From contig JAPYXD010000710.1 in assembly GCA_030998225.1 (NCBI GenBank), positions 21,178,001 to 21,242,000 of the forward strand: a stretch of 64,000 nucleotides of DNA, in the 5' to 3' direction. This document shows, one piece after another, positions 1-11,005 of this stretch. Source of the stretch: Diplolepis rosae (Eukaryota > Arthropoda > Insecta > Hymenoptera > Diplolepididae). The notes under the pieces were generated by a model that was not told the DNA's origin, ran no database searches, and saw nothing but the letters and a program-made list of their open reading frames with translations. Each line of letters starts with the position of its first letter. Positions within the stretch are counted from its first letter, which is position 1. Position numbers and translations under genes: made by a program.

Positions 1-45
1 CGGAGTCAAAGCGTTCCTTTTTTCACAGAGAATATTTTTCGAACA
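1..45 (+). repeat. SINE 3' tail, partial
   Basis: The AGTCAAAGCG...CTTTTTTCACAGAG sequence matches the tail that follows the tRNA-like part of the SINE copies at 25.2, 29.1 and 61.9 kb. The tRNA-like head would lie outside the window. Confidence 0.6.
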
Positions 46-177
46 ATACAAATTTAGTAACATTAAAATTTAGGAACATACAATTCAGTAAGATAAATTA
101 AAACAGTCTTCACAGCGAACATTTTATGAAAATTGAATACGATTGCCAGTTCGACTTTTGGATAGGACGGAAGTTTT

Positions 178-275
178 AAACAAATTCATTAACGATTTCA
201 ATAATTCTGTATACTTTTTGATGTAAGGTTCTAAGAAAGTATACGGAATTATTGAAATTCTTAATGAATTTGTTT
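178..275. repeat. Hairpin, 40-bp arms
   Basis: Two near-perfect inverted arms of about 40 bp (beginning AAACAAATTCATTAA) surround an 18-bp loop. No target duplication is clear, and no second copy was seen in the window. A tiny foldback element or an internal remnant of one is likely. The rest of 45-760 is unique AT-rich sequence with no supported gene. Confidence 0.75.
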
Positions 276-831
276 CGACGACTAATTTTTTCCAAAATGA
301 CCCAAATTTAGGTGAATATTTGGTTGTTCCAATCAAATTTTGGATCATTTGCTTATTATACGGTTGACCAGATTTTTAGCTAATTCCAAACAGAATTTAT
401 TTTAATAAACCAAAGATGGTTTGCTTGACTAGGATTTGGCTTAAGCAAACAAATATTTTAACTGAGTCGATGGAATTTTGTTCGATTTAAGAAAATTTCA
501 TTTCATTGAACTAAAATTCTCGCATTCAGTATTTCAAAAAACTCGAAACAATTCGAATTCTCAAACTTTCACAACGACCAAATTTAGACCAAAATTGAGA
601 CATCCAAGCATTTTTTTCAATTCAAAAATCACAAGAACCCAACAAAAAGAAGGAAAGAAAAAATAAGAAGGCGACCTTCCAAAACCCCTTCCTTATTCTC
701 CTTTCTTTTTGAATTTTTAATTATAGTTTCGCTTGAAAGTTAGTGTGAAGTTGGGTTTGTACATTGAAAAAAAATGCTATTGATTCAATAGCATTTCTGC
801 CAAAACTGTGTATGTTATTGACTCAAATTAA

Positions 832-1428
832 CACTTAGAAAAAAGATTTGATTGAATAAAAAAAAAATTATTTGTTTGAAAGACATTCTTCGATTTAAAA
901 GAATGATTTATTTGAATAAAATAAAATTTGGTCGATTCAAACAAAGTGTTTTTAACCAAATAAAAATTTGTTCAAATCAAACGAATTTCTGCCTTAAATA
1001 AACAAATTATGTCTTACCACACACGAATGCAATAATTTGTTTGTTTTGAAGAAAAATTGATTTGATTCAAACAAATATTTATTTGGCCCGAAGATATTTT
1101 GTTTGAATCAAACAAATTTTATTTAATTCAAATAAATCTTTTGTTTGATTCAAACAAAGAGTTTTTGAACCAAATAAAAATTTGTTCAAATCGAATAAAT
1201 TTCTGCCTAAATCAAACAAATTATATCTTCGACCACACACGAATGCAATAATTTGTTTGTTTTGAAGAAAAATTGATTTGATTCAAACAAATATTTATTT
1301 GGCCCAAAGATATTTTGCTAGAATTAAACAAATATTAAAATTGAATTCAAATAAATCTTATGTTTGAATAAAAAAAACCTTTCAAACAAATTATATTTTT
1401 CCACTCAATCAATTATTTTTTCTTAGTG
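832..1428. mobile_element. Family A foldback, nested in W
   Basis: The ends are CACTTAGAAAAAAGATTTGA and its inverse, with AA directly on both sides, a 2-bp target duplication. The body is made of TTTGTTTGAATCAAACAAA-type words. It is longer than the 340-380 bp of other copies because an internal segment of about 213 bp is duplicated in tandem. Non-autonomous. Confidence 0.85.
934..1359. repeat. Tandem duplication, 213-bp unit, two copies
   Basis: The word GATTCAAACAAAG starts at 934 and again at 1147. The following sequence, including the ACCACACACGAATGCAATAA block, is repeated with few differences. This explains the extra length of this family A copy. Confidence 0.85.
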
Positions 1429-1545
1429 AATATGCTATAGAATTAGTAACATATTTATTGATTCTTGTAGCATATTTTTATGAATTAATAATATACACGT
1501 TTTTAGCAGAAATGCTATAAATTCAATAGCATTTTTTTCTCAATC

Positions 1546-2295
1546 TAGTGATAAAAATTCGAATTCTATGTAAAAAATCTAATTTTTATATAACAAAACG
1601 GTTAGGTTCAATGAATAATTTTTTTTCCTTGGTGTTTTGTTGCACTGGATTACTAAAAAATTTGAAGGCTACTTTTTGTTTCAAATATTCCATCTACCTT
1701 GTCTTCTTTCGTTTTTCTCCCTGGACACATGAATTTATCTCTGTTTAGCCACGGAGAAAGAGAATGGCACGGGCAGTAGCCGCGTGCTGCGCGGTAGCCA
1801 ATCCACGTACCAGGATTCAAAGAGAAGAGTAGAAAATAAAGAAAAAAAGAAACACATCATGTATAGAGAAAGAGAGAATATCGTGTGCGTAAGCAAGAGG
1901 AAAATAAAGAAGCTTGATGATGGGGAAGACGAAGATGCGGCCCAGAACCACAAGAGCACTCGGAGAGATTAAAATCGTCGAACCACTTCTCTTCTTCATC
2001 GAGATCGCTACCATCACCATTTCACCTGAAGATTAAGCAGTCTTTACAAAAAGAGAACTTCTTCAACCCAGAAGCGACTGCGAAAAAATCTGTTATGACC
2101 AGGTTTTAATCACAGAATGATAGCTCATGGTTTATATGTATATTTACGAGCCGGAGGTCAACTTCTTCGACGGAGAAATTTTTCGCAATTTCTTGCAAAT
2201 TTTGATTGGACTATTGTATTTATAAATCTGTGATGTAATATACAACTTAGAGTAAATATGTGTATGGTTATGTTTGATTGAAATGTGCGATATGC
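1546..2295. other. Unique sequence, no supported gene
   Basis: This stretch has a purine-rich AGAGAAAGAGAG-type tract near 1.86 kb and moderate GC around 1.75-2.1 kb. Short open frames exist on both strands but are low-complexity and overlap one another. It may be unique host DNA such as intron or regulatory sequence. Confidence 0.5.
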
Positions 2296-2675
2296 CACTC
2301 AGAAAAAATATTTGATTGAATCAAAAAAATTATTTGTTTGAACGACTTTCTTTGATTTAAAGAAATGATTTGTTGAAATGAAACAAAATTTGTTTGGTTC
2401 AAACAAAATATCTTTGGACCAAATAAATATTTGTTTGAATCAAATAATTTTCTGCTTTGAATCAAACAAATTATATCTTTGACCATATATCAATGCATTA
2501 AATTCTTTGTTTGAAAAAAAATTAATTTGATTTAAACAAATATTTATTCGGTTCGAAGATATTTTGTTTGAATCAAACAAATTTTATTTCATTTAAACAA
2601 ATCATTTCTTTAAATCAAAGAAAGTCGTTCAAACAAATCATTTTCTTTGATTCAATCAAATCTTTTTTCTCAGTG
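2296..2675. mobile_element. Family A foldback
   Basis: The ends are CACTCAGAAAAAATATTTGA and the inverse of CACTGAGAAAAAAGATTTGA, with long internal arms matching the copy at 41.2 kb. Flanks are GC on the left and TG on the right, so no clean 2-bp duplication remains; one extra C may have been gained on the left. Confidence 0.85.
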
Positions 2676-3400
2676 TGATAGACCAGTTTAGCTGAAGGAT
2701 TATGAAATAAGTTTTTTTCATATGAAATCAAAGATATTTATTTTAATATACTTTTAAAACAAGTCCAAGAGTATTAAAAATTTTTATATGATTAAATCAG
2801 CTACTTAAGCGATCATTTTTTTGTCAAAATTTTTATCTCGGAAGATCAATCTGCATTGAATTTAAATATAAGAACCATAGAGCATGAATATTTGAACTTC
2901 TAAAAATTTCTTTGTTTCATACTTTAAATGAAGTTTTATCAATCGTTTATTTTGAAAGGAGGTCTGCATTTTTTTCCCGATTGTATATTTTTTCTTTTTT
3001 CTGAGGAGAAATTGGTATTGGTGCAGCTGCATCGTAAAATGCGGTAGCGTCTTCGAATGAACTGAGGAGGTAACGACCGAGCAACACAGAAGCATTAACG
3101 GCTACCGGAATAAAATATCATTTCTTGCTTCCGCTGAGCTTTTCCGCGAGACACATAATTATTCACTGTCAGACACATGATGTACTGTTGTGCTGATGTT
3201 GCCCACTGATGATGATGCTACTGGTGATTTTATTCCAAGTACACAGATCGATGAACTGACAGATGACAAAGGAAGTCAAGGAGTTTGAAAGAAGATCGAA
3301 AAAAATAAGTTACAGAGAGTAATACTCTAGTAGAGAAACAAATAATTAGATCTCATGACAAAAATATCTGTGCTGTTAAATAACTTTCGATAAATTCCAT
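2676..3400. other. Unique sequence, no supported gene
   Basis: Unique DNA with a GATGATGATG run near 3.2 kb and a poly-pyrimidine tract near 2.99 kb. Nothing coding can be supported. Confidence 0.5.
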
Positions 3401-4105
3401 TTAAGGGGGTCTTCTACCTTGTGGCCTCGTTTTTGATACTGTTTTTTGAGAATTAATTGTAGGGAAACCAATAATGCAATCGAGGTGCGGTTTTTTGCAT
3501 TTAACTTATTTATTTATATACTTTCAACAAAACTTTTACTGAAATTTTACTGCCTCCAATTTTACCGTGATTTGACCTTAAAATATCCCTTACGAAAAAT
3601 GTATACCAAAACGGTTGACACGATTTTGCTCATGAAAGTCGTCTGAAACAAAAGAAACCAAAATGATTCAGTTTTTTTATGACTTTGGCTATCGTTTGAC
3701 ACAAGGAATTTGCAAAATTTGAAAATTTCAGGAAATAGTGAACAAACAAGAAAAAAAAATTTCTATGTTTTCAAGGTCAAGAACAGCTGTAAAAATTCTT
3801 GAAATGGAAAAAATCCAAAAAGCTCGTGTCAGACGATAGCGACATGTTTTTCACAAATTTTGATATATGACTTTAGTTAATTGATCAATTACTTTTCGAG
3901 ATATGTCAACCAGTTGCAAAAACGCAACATGGATTCATGCATGCGATAACAGCACGCAGAGCTATATTTGACGGCTCTGGAAACCCCGAAATAATAAGAT
4001 TTCGGTTATACCCTTTTAAGATTATATTTCTAGCACCTTCTAGGCCACAAAAATGCAAAAAAAAAATGGATTTTTTTGAACCAACAAGGTAGAAGACCCC
4101 CTTAA
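3401..4105. mobile_element. Family I2 foldback, TTAA-bounded
   Basis: Exact TTAA lies at both ends, and the terminal repeats begin TTAAGGGGGTCTTCTACCTT. Arms decay inward but remain partly paired (the atcgTTTGAC/GTCAgacgat block). No transposase is present. Related by ends to family I at 25.4 kb. Confidence 0.85.
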
Positions 4106-4124
4106 GGGGGATCATGAGGTCCTA

Positions 4125-4396
4125 CTCTCTAAATCTGAATCAGTCAAATTTTCACAGATTGAATCAGTGATTTTCCTCTTCACTGATTTATCAGTGAAAA
4201 AATATATTTTACTGTTAAATCAGTTGATTATCACTGATTGAATCAGTGGAAAAAATGTTTTCACTGTTAAATCAGTTAATTTTCACTGAAGCAATCAGTG
4301 GAATTTGACTGATTTACAGTAACCTCTTTTTAGCTATTTGAATCAGTCAAATTTCACTGATAATCAGTAGATTATGACTGATTCATATTTAGAGAG
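4125..4396. mobile_element. Family B foldback, TA duplication
   Basis: The ends are CTCTCTAAATCTGAATCAGT and its inverse. TA abuts both ends. The body is AATCAGTSA words in alternating orientation, with the family marker TAGCTATTTGAATCAGT. It sits between I2 and BB. Confidence 0.88.
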
Positions 4397-4398
4397 TA

Positions 4399-4931
4399 TT
4401 AGGAAACCTTTAGTAAACTTAATTAATTACAATTTTGATGGCAGACTTTTCCACATAAAGATTTTAGATTATTTAAAAATTAATTAAATACCACTTTAAA
4501 AAATGTCAATACATATTCTGAAGGAAAAATGTTCACTTTACTGAGAAAAAATTGAAAAATATAAAAAATGTCTTTTTTAGTCAAAATTACTGTAGGTCAA
4601 ACTTTAATGCAGATTTTTCCAAGGCTACTTTTAAAAATGATGGGATTTTAAGGAATAATTGCTCATTTTCTTCTCTAAACAATTTTAAAAGACTCCACCG
4701 TCTAAACTTTTTTAATAAATCTCTCATTTTCTTACTTATTAAAGAGTAAACTTGGAAAAAAACTGCATTGAACTTTGACCCACAGTAATTGTTACTAAAA
4801 AATAGAAATTTTTGGTATTTTTCAATTTTTTCTCAGTAAAGTAAACATTTTTCCTTTAGAATATGTATTAACTGACAGCCTCAGCAATTTTTAAAGTAAA
4901 AATTAATTAAGTTTTCTAAAGGCTTCCTAGA
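4399..4931. mobile_element. Family BB foldback
   Basis: The left arm starts TTAGGAAACCTTTAGTAAAC and the right arm is its diverged inverse; a second paired block (GGAAAAATGTTYACTTTACT) lies inside. Only one copy is seen. The left end directly abuts the TA flank of the B element. Confidence 0.7.
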
Positions 4932-6400
4932 AACGGCATGATTCTCCTGAAATGATAAAAAAATATGAAAAATTCACTTCACGTGATTTCTTGGAGTCTT
5001 TAATACTTAGTTGATTACAAGTTAATTAAAATCCATCAAGTTATCATATTATAAATTTAAAAATGCAATAACATGAACTTTATTCTATCCAAAAATAAAA
5101 AAATAAATTATTATAATTTATGTTTCGTGAAACTTTAAATAAGAAGGAATGGTACACGATTATTTTTATCAATCCCTTCAGACCGGGGGGGGGGGGGATC
5201 ACTGAAAATTTCAGTCATTAAAATATGAAGACGAAAGCTAATATTTTTATTATAATTCAAAATTAAATCCCGAATTAAAAAAGAATATTTTACGATTTTT
5301 TTATTTGGGGGCGAGACAGACATAAAAAATGTGAAGAATACATTTTTTTATGGATGGGAGTATATACTTTTGGACAGAAAATTATATTTACAAAAAAATA
5401 ATTATCATTAGTAAAAAAAATCCAGAAATTCTGAAAGATTGGAAAAGGTAAAAAAAAATCAGCATAATAAGTCTATTTCGTTATAATTATTGAGATTTGG
5501 GATTGCAAACTCACGAACAAACCGCGAACTTACCACAAAGACGAGAACGAATGACGTTACGAATTTTATGATAAATTACTCCTAAAGTGCACTGGTACGA
5601 GCCTCTATATGCGTGCAATTGTGGGATCAAAAAAATAAATGCAAGTTGCGCCTTGCCCACAGACTTTACGACGTGTAAATCACAAATGTGAAATGCCAAA
5701 ATGCCCCTATGCCAAGTCCATTTCACTAACGTGCTTTGAAGGACGAATTACGAGAGGATATATAACTTATATTCAGAGAATTGATTTTTAAGACCTGTGT
5801 ATAATTTTACAAAACAAACCTTTGAGGTCTCACAATATAATAATTTTTCTAGTAAAGATATTTCTTTCATAAAAAATATTTTCAAAATTTCGAACCATTG
5901 CATACTAAAGTAAAAAATAATAGCAATATATACCGTAACATTATGTTAATTTTGAAAAATCTCAAAATTGGCTATTTTTTTCTCTAAATCTGAATTTTTC
6001 GCTATTTCAGTTCATTTTTACTCTCATGTGAAATTTTAGAAATTTTCGCACCAAGTTATATTTTTTTAGTATATGAATTTCTGTTTGAAGAATATTATCC
6101 GTTATTTTTTATTGTAAAGAAGGTTAAAAGGAACCATTCAATCTAATGAACCAGAGCCAATTTTCTAATCGAACTTGATTCAGAATTAATTAATTAATTC
6201 AAAGTTATAAATGCGGGTCAATTCGAGATTTTCAATCTAAATCATTCTTTTCCGAAACTTACAACAGGATAGCAATCTATTATTTTTAAATACTTTTTGG
6301 GCTACTCTGAGATATAATATTTATCTAAATTTTCTTTTTAATCTCAAAAATGGTCATTTTTCTGAATTTAAAAAATTTATAAATCCCTGGGGAATATTTA
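4932..6400. other. Unique AT-rich sequence with a G13-14 run
   Basis: No gene is supportable. A poly-G run lies near 5185-5198. A less AT-rich patch at 5.51-5.75 kb has an open frame on the minus strand without recognisable motifs. Confidence 0.5.
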
Positions 6401-6404
6401 GGAT

Positions 6405-6672
6405 TGGAATTAAATTCAAGCGAATCCGAGTTATCCTGAACCATTCCGAAACCTGATTCCAAACCAATCCAAAAGATGTTTTGAATCTCGTTTGAAAATC
6501 AATGCGATTCATTCCATTAAATCCCTGACTTCAATTAGAACCAAGTTTTCAACCCGAACTGATTTTCAACTGATTTATATCGAATAAAATACAAAATTTC
6601 TTTTGGATTAGTCCGGTAAAAGATTCCTGAATTGCTCGGATTTGTTCGGATTGATTTCCTACCCGAAGCATT
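6405..6672. mobile_element. Family AA foldback, diverged
   Basis: CCGAGTTATCCTGAACCATTCCG-type words match the AA copies at 55.0 and 56.2 kb, including the conserved AACCAATCC and GCTCGGATT blocks. Arms are degraded and end positions approximate. Confidence 0.6.
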
Positions 6673-6715
6673 CACCAGAGATGACTGTTCAATAATTAAT
6701 ATTCACAAAACTTTT

Positions 6716-8093
6716 CCCGTGCAGAAATTTTGGTGAGGCGCCGATCGAGCCCCGATCGTGAAAAATGTGGCCCCGATAGGGTAATCTGTCTAGCGCCAGA
6801 CCAGTAATGAAACGCCCTACCCGATCTGGACCAGATCTGGGCCTGTAAAATGGGGGCCCGATCCGGCCCCTCCTAATTTTGTATTTCTACAAATAGTAAA
6901 ATTTAAAAGGTTTTGGTTTATTAACAATAAATAATTGTTTCAAAAAAATTTTTTTCATAAATTCAGATTACTGATGCAACAGTATAATCAGAAGTATACA
7001 TACAGTATAATCTTCAAGCCCATCTTCGTAGTCTGTAGAACTATTAATGAAACACAATAACGTTCTACACTTAAAATTATAATTTTCTTTTCTTTTCAAA
7101 TTACAGTTAATAAAAAAATATGCCAAGTAATAATGTAGTTCATCACAATGTTAGGATTTATGTAATGAATCTAGTGAATTAACTTACCTTGATCTATAAT
7201 GCGGATGTAAGAAATTTCAACAACGATTCTGTGCTTCCGAACTCGCCATGTACATTTTGCTTTTGGCATTTTAATTTTCCCGTGCAGAAATATTGGTGGG
7301 GCGCCGATCGGGCCCCGATAGGGTAATCTGTCTAGCGCCAGACCAGTAATGAAACGCCCTACCCGATCGGGACCAGATCTGGGCCTGTAAAATGGGGGCC
7401 CGATCCGGTCCAGATATGGCCCCTTCTAATATTGTATTTCTACAAATAGTAAAATTTAAAGGCTTTTCGTTTAATAACAGTAAATAGTTGGTTCAAAAAA
7501 ATGTATTTCATAAATTCAGATTAGTGATGCAACAGTATAATTAAAAGTATAGAAACAGTATTATCTTCAAACCCATTTTCGTAGTCTGTAGAAATATTCG
7601 ATTCTTCTGAATCTACAAATAAATTACATTATTCATCATTTTCTTCCTACAAAATTCACTTTGGAAAATTGAATATACGATATAAAAAATAATGAAACAC
7701 AATAACGTTCTACACTTAAAATTATAATTTTTTTTCAAATTACCGTTAATAAAAAAATATTTTAAGTTATAATCTAGTTCATTACAATGTTAGGATTTAT
7801 GTAATGAATCTAGTGAATTAACTTAGCTTGATCTACAATGCGGATATAAGAAATCTCACCAACGATTCTGTGCTTCCGAACTCGCCATGTACATTTTGCT
7901 TTTGGCATTTTAATTTCAATATAGTCACTACAATATCACGACCACAACACAAAATTTGAAAATAATCTTGTCCATCATAATCCAATGTGGTTCCGACCTG
8001 GGCCAAACCATGTGCCCCCCTGCGGCCACATGTGGAAAATCCGATCGGGCCCGGAACCGAACTTGGGAACAAGTTGGGCAATTTCTGCACGGG
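6716..8093. mobile_element. Element L, GC-rich, two tandem units
   Basis: Each unit starts CCCGTGCAGAAA and contains a GC-rich GCGCCGATCGGGCCCCGAT part followed by AT-rich sequence. Units start at 6716 and 7279. The far right ends with the inverse, ATTTCTGCACGGG, so CCCGTGCAGAAAT is a terminal inverted repeat. The second unit has about 100 bp near 7.59-7.69 kb missing from the first. No transposase or clear target duplication is seen. Confidence 0.75.
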
Positions 8094-9129
8094 TTATTAG
8101 GATTAATCTATGAATTTCAGAACAAAAAAGAAAGAAAATTTTGGATTTTCTAAGGTAATTTTACACCAGCTCCAACTAGCTTAATTTTGTGTTTTGAATG
8201 TAAATATTGATAAAATATTAACCAATTAGGCTTTCTTGTTAAATTGATCCTTTGCTTTTTTGTGAAGACTCTTGTTTTACCTTCTTGCACTGTTTTTCTG
8301 TTATATGTACATTAACCAGAAAACAGTGACTAATGCGATTGGTCACAAGCTTCTCTCAAGCAAAAATATTTTCAGCAGAAGGTTCGAAACGTGATCCTTC
8401 TTTCTTGATACACGCTTGTCCTCCGAGTACCTCCTGCTGGTAATAGTAAACCTCTTATTTTTAGATTTAGATATAGAACACGGAAAAGCTTTCTTGGAAA
8501 ATCCAGTTTTAGACTCTTTACATAAATAGTCTGTTCTGGGGGTAAAACAAAAAATCAAATAAAAATATTTGACCGCAATTAATTTCTTTTATTTGTAATA
8601 TTCCTATATTATTTTTTATTGGTAGTCAGTTTTATTCAATACATATTCTTGGGAATAAAATGGTTCATATTTTTTTTTCCAATTATTGAATTCATCACAG
8701 TTACTTTTTGTCAAAGACTTGATATACAAGACGTAATCTTGATTGAAACGTTAGCAATAACTTCGACGATATTCGTGATCCGGTTTTAAGATTGTGCTGA
8801 ACTTGTCTCCTGTCAAGATCATTGAAAAGGGAACTCGATCAATGCAACCAGCTTAATCCCATTTTCAGCGAAAACAAGTTGCAATTTGGGGGCTGCAGTT
8901 GAAAGGACTCTCGATTATTTTTTTCAAGACAAATTGGAAAAATAAAAGATGATTTGAATAAAAACTAAATTGGAAAATATAGTTAGACAAATCCAAACAT
9001 TGCAAATTATTGAATAAAATATCCGTTGCATCAGTTTCAACCTCCCATTATAATTCTCGAAAAATGTTTGACTATTAAGTCATTTAATCAAAATATTAAA
9101 AACTGCCTGAAAATGTTTTAATGAATTTC
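8094..9129. other. Unique sequence, no supported gene
   Basis: AT-rich with a moderate-GC patch at 8.35-8.55 kb and another at 8.74-8.9 kb. Nothing recognisable. Confidence 0.45.
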
Positions 9130-9735
9130 TGTCCATGTATTCAATAAGTGTCTTTTTTTCCTCAGAAAGATTTTCAAATTCTTTAAATATTTTAATAACA
9201 AATTACCTTGCCCTTAATAATTTAATCAACCTTAAATTTATAATTTACCTGTAAGACTGAAATTAAATTTTTAAGTTGGAAAAACCCTTATATCGACCCG
9301 GGTTCGAATTCCAATCGAGTCGAAAGTATTTCTTTTTTCACAGAAAGATTTCAAATTTTTTAAATTTTATAAAGATTTTTCGAATCGGAAAAAAAGCTCT
9401 AATGAAGTGAGCAATCATAAAAGTTTTTAGTTATTTAATTACCTGCATAGAAAATCGATACAATGAGATTTTAGTTTGAAAAGGAGAATTTTGGACGCCT
9501 CTGTAGCTTAATTTTAAAATCGTATTCAACTGTCAATTGAATGATATCGGGATGACTTTCCGAGTCACTAAAAACCATATCTTTATCACAGGTTTAAAAA
9601 GTCTTCAACATCAACATAATGATGTCTTGCTGTGAAACGAGCAATGTCGGACTCCTGTGTAGTTCATTAGTGAGAGCATTCAACCACCAATTGGAAGGTT
9701 ACTGGCTTACTTCCTCAGTCAAAAACATACCAAAT
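9130..9735 (+). repeat. Cluster of decayed SINE copies
   Basis: Two tails are visible (TCTTTTTTTCCTCAGAAAGA near 9.15 kb; CTTTTTTCACAGAAAGATTT near 9.33 kb). A box-B-like GGGTTCGAATTCC sits near 9.30 kb. Two degenerate tRNA-like heads lie near 9.49 and 9.65 kb; the second reads TGTGTAGTTCATTAGTGAGA, comparable with the better head at 29.1 kb. Confidence 0.6.
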
Positions 9736-9861
9736 GGATTTTGAAGATTTTCAAATTTTCTCTAAAAGTTAAGAGTGAAAGTCGTCTGAGGGACACTTGC
9801 AGGGGACTTATTGTGATACCAAACACGAAAAAAAAATCTGTTACCTCTACTAAGTTAAAAA

Positions 9862-11005
9862 GTCCCTATTGAAAATTCTGACGTATGAAACTACGTAGAA
9901 AGTTACATAAGAAACGAAGTAGGAAACTACATTAAAAATGACGCAAGAAACTACATTAGAAACGGCGTATATGAAACCATGTAGAAAACTACGTCGGAAA
10001 TTGGGATAGGAAAAGACGTAATTTCTTACGTAATTTTCTCCATAGTTTCCTACGTCGTTTCCAAAACCGTTTTTTTGAATTTATAAATCTAATATTTATG
10101 AAAAATAGCTTTTGTTATTATTTAAAATGCAAGAATATTATATTCTTTTTGAATTATTTATTTTAGCTCAAAGAACACATTATTATTAATTAATTATATA
10201 TGTATATATAAATCTAATATTTATGGAAAATAGTTCTTGTTATTATTCGAAAATGTATAGGTATTGATAATAATTTTAATTTTAATTTAAGAATTTGAAA
10301 TCTTCTCCGAGAAACTTTTTATATCAATTTTTACTATAGTATTTTTCAATTTAGAGAAAAACTATACTTAGTCTTGTATATCAAGACAATAATCTTGTAT
10401 TGTATTGAAGTTTCATATCATTATTATAAAGTTTAGTATTTTTACTGACAAAAATTCTCAAAGTGATACGTTTTTCCCCAAATTGAAAAATAATATAGTA
10501 AAAATTGATATAAAAAGTTTCTCCGTGTTTCTGTCGAAAAAAAGATGCTTTTGACTGCGCTGGGATTCGAGCCCAGGTCTTTCGATTGCGACTTCGGCTC
10601 GAATCCCAGCGCAGTCAAAAGCTTTTTTTTCCTCAGGAAGATTTCAAATTGTTAAATTTAAATTTAAATTATTATTAATACCTATACAATTTTGAATAAT
10701 AACAAGAACTATTTTCCATAAATAATAGATTTATGTTAAAATCAGAAATTATTTTGACCCTTAATAATTAATACATTTAATAATTAATATAATAAACACA
10801 TAATACATGTATTATAATATAATACTATGTGTATTAAATTTATAAATTCAAAACAAAATTTTTAGAAACGGCGTAAGGAAACTACGTGAAAAATTACAAC
10901 GTTTCCTATCCTAATTTCCGAACGTAGTTTCCTATGTAGTTTATGAAGCCAGTTCCTACGTAAATTCCTACATAGTTTCTTACGTCAAAATTTTCAAAAG
11001 GAGTG
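9862..11005. mobile_element. Element K, triple-nested palindrome
   Basis: The outer arms (left about 200 bp, right about 145 bp) are built from repeated GAAACTACGTAGGAAACTAC words. Inside are two more inverted pairs (10211-10275 with 10667-10731; 10313-10352 with 10480-10525), and at the centre a head-to-head SINE hairpin. No target duplication is obvious. One copy in the window. Confidence 0.75.
10545..10650. repeat. Head-to-head SINE hairpin
   Basis: A minus-strand SINE 3' part (GACTGCGCTGGGATTCGAGC) is followed within about 15 bases by its own inverse on the plus strand. Both halves carry box-B-like sequence and the AAAAGC...TTTT tail. It lies at the centre of K. Confidence 0.8.

Larger units (their letters stand above)
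762..1545. mobile_element. Element W, foldback with TA duplication
   Basis: The ends read CATTGAAAAAAAATGCTATT on the left and the inverted equivalent on the right, followed by a paired AATGCTAT...ATAGCATT stretch. TA flanks both ends. The ends resemble family A (CACTGAG). The element is split by a nested family A copy. No coding sequence is present. Confidence 0.7.

Noticed and set aside
4125..4396. CRISPR-like or satellite array of AATCAGT words
   Set aside because: Words alternate orientation and have no fixed spacer; the block has terminal inverted repeats and a target duplication, so it is a transposon.
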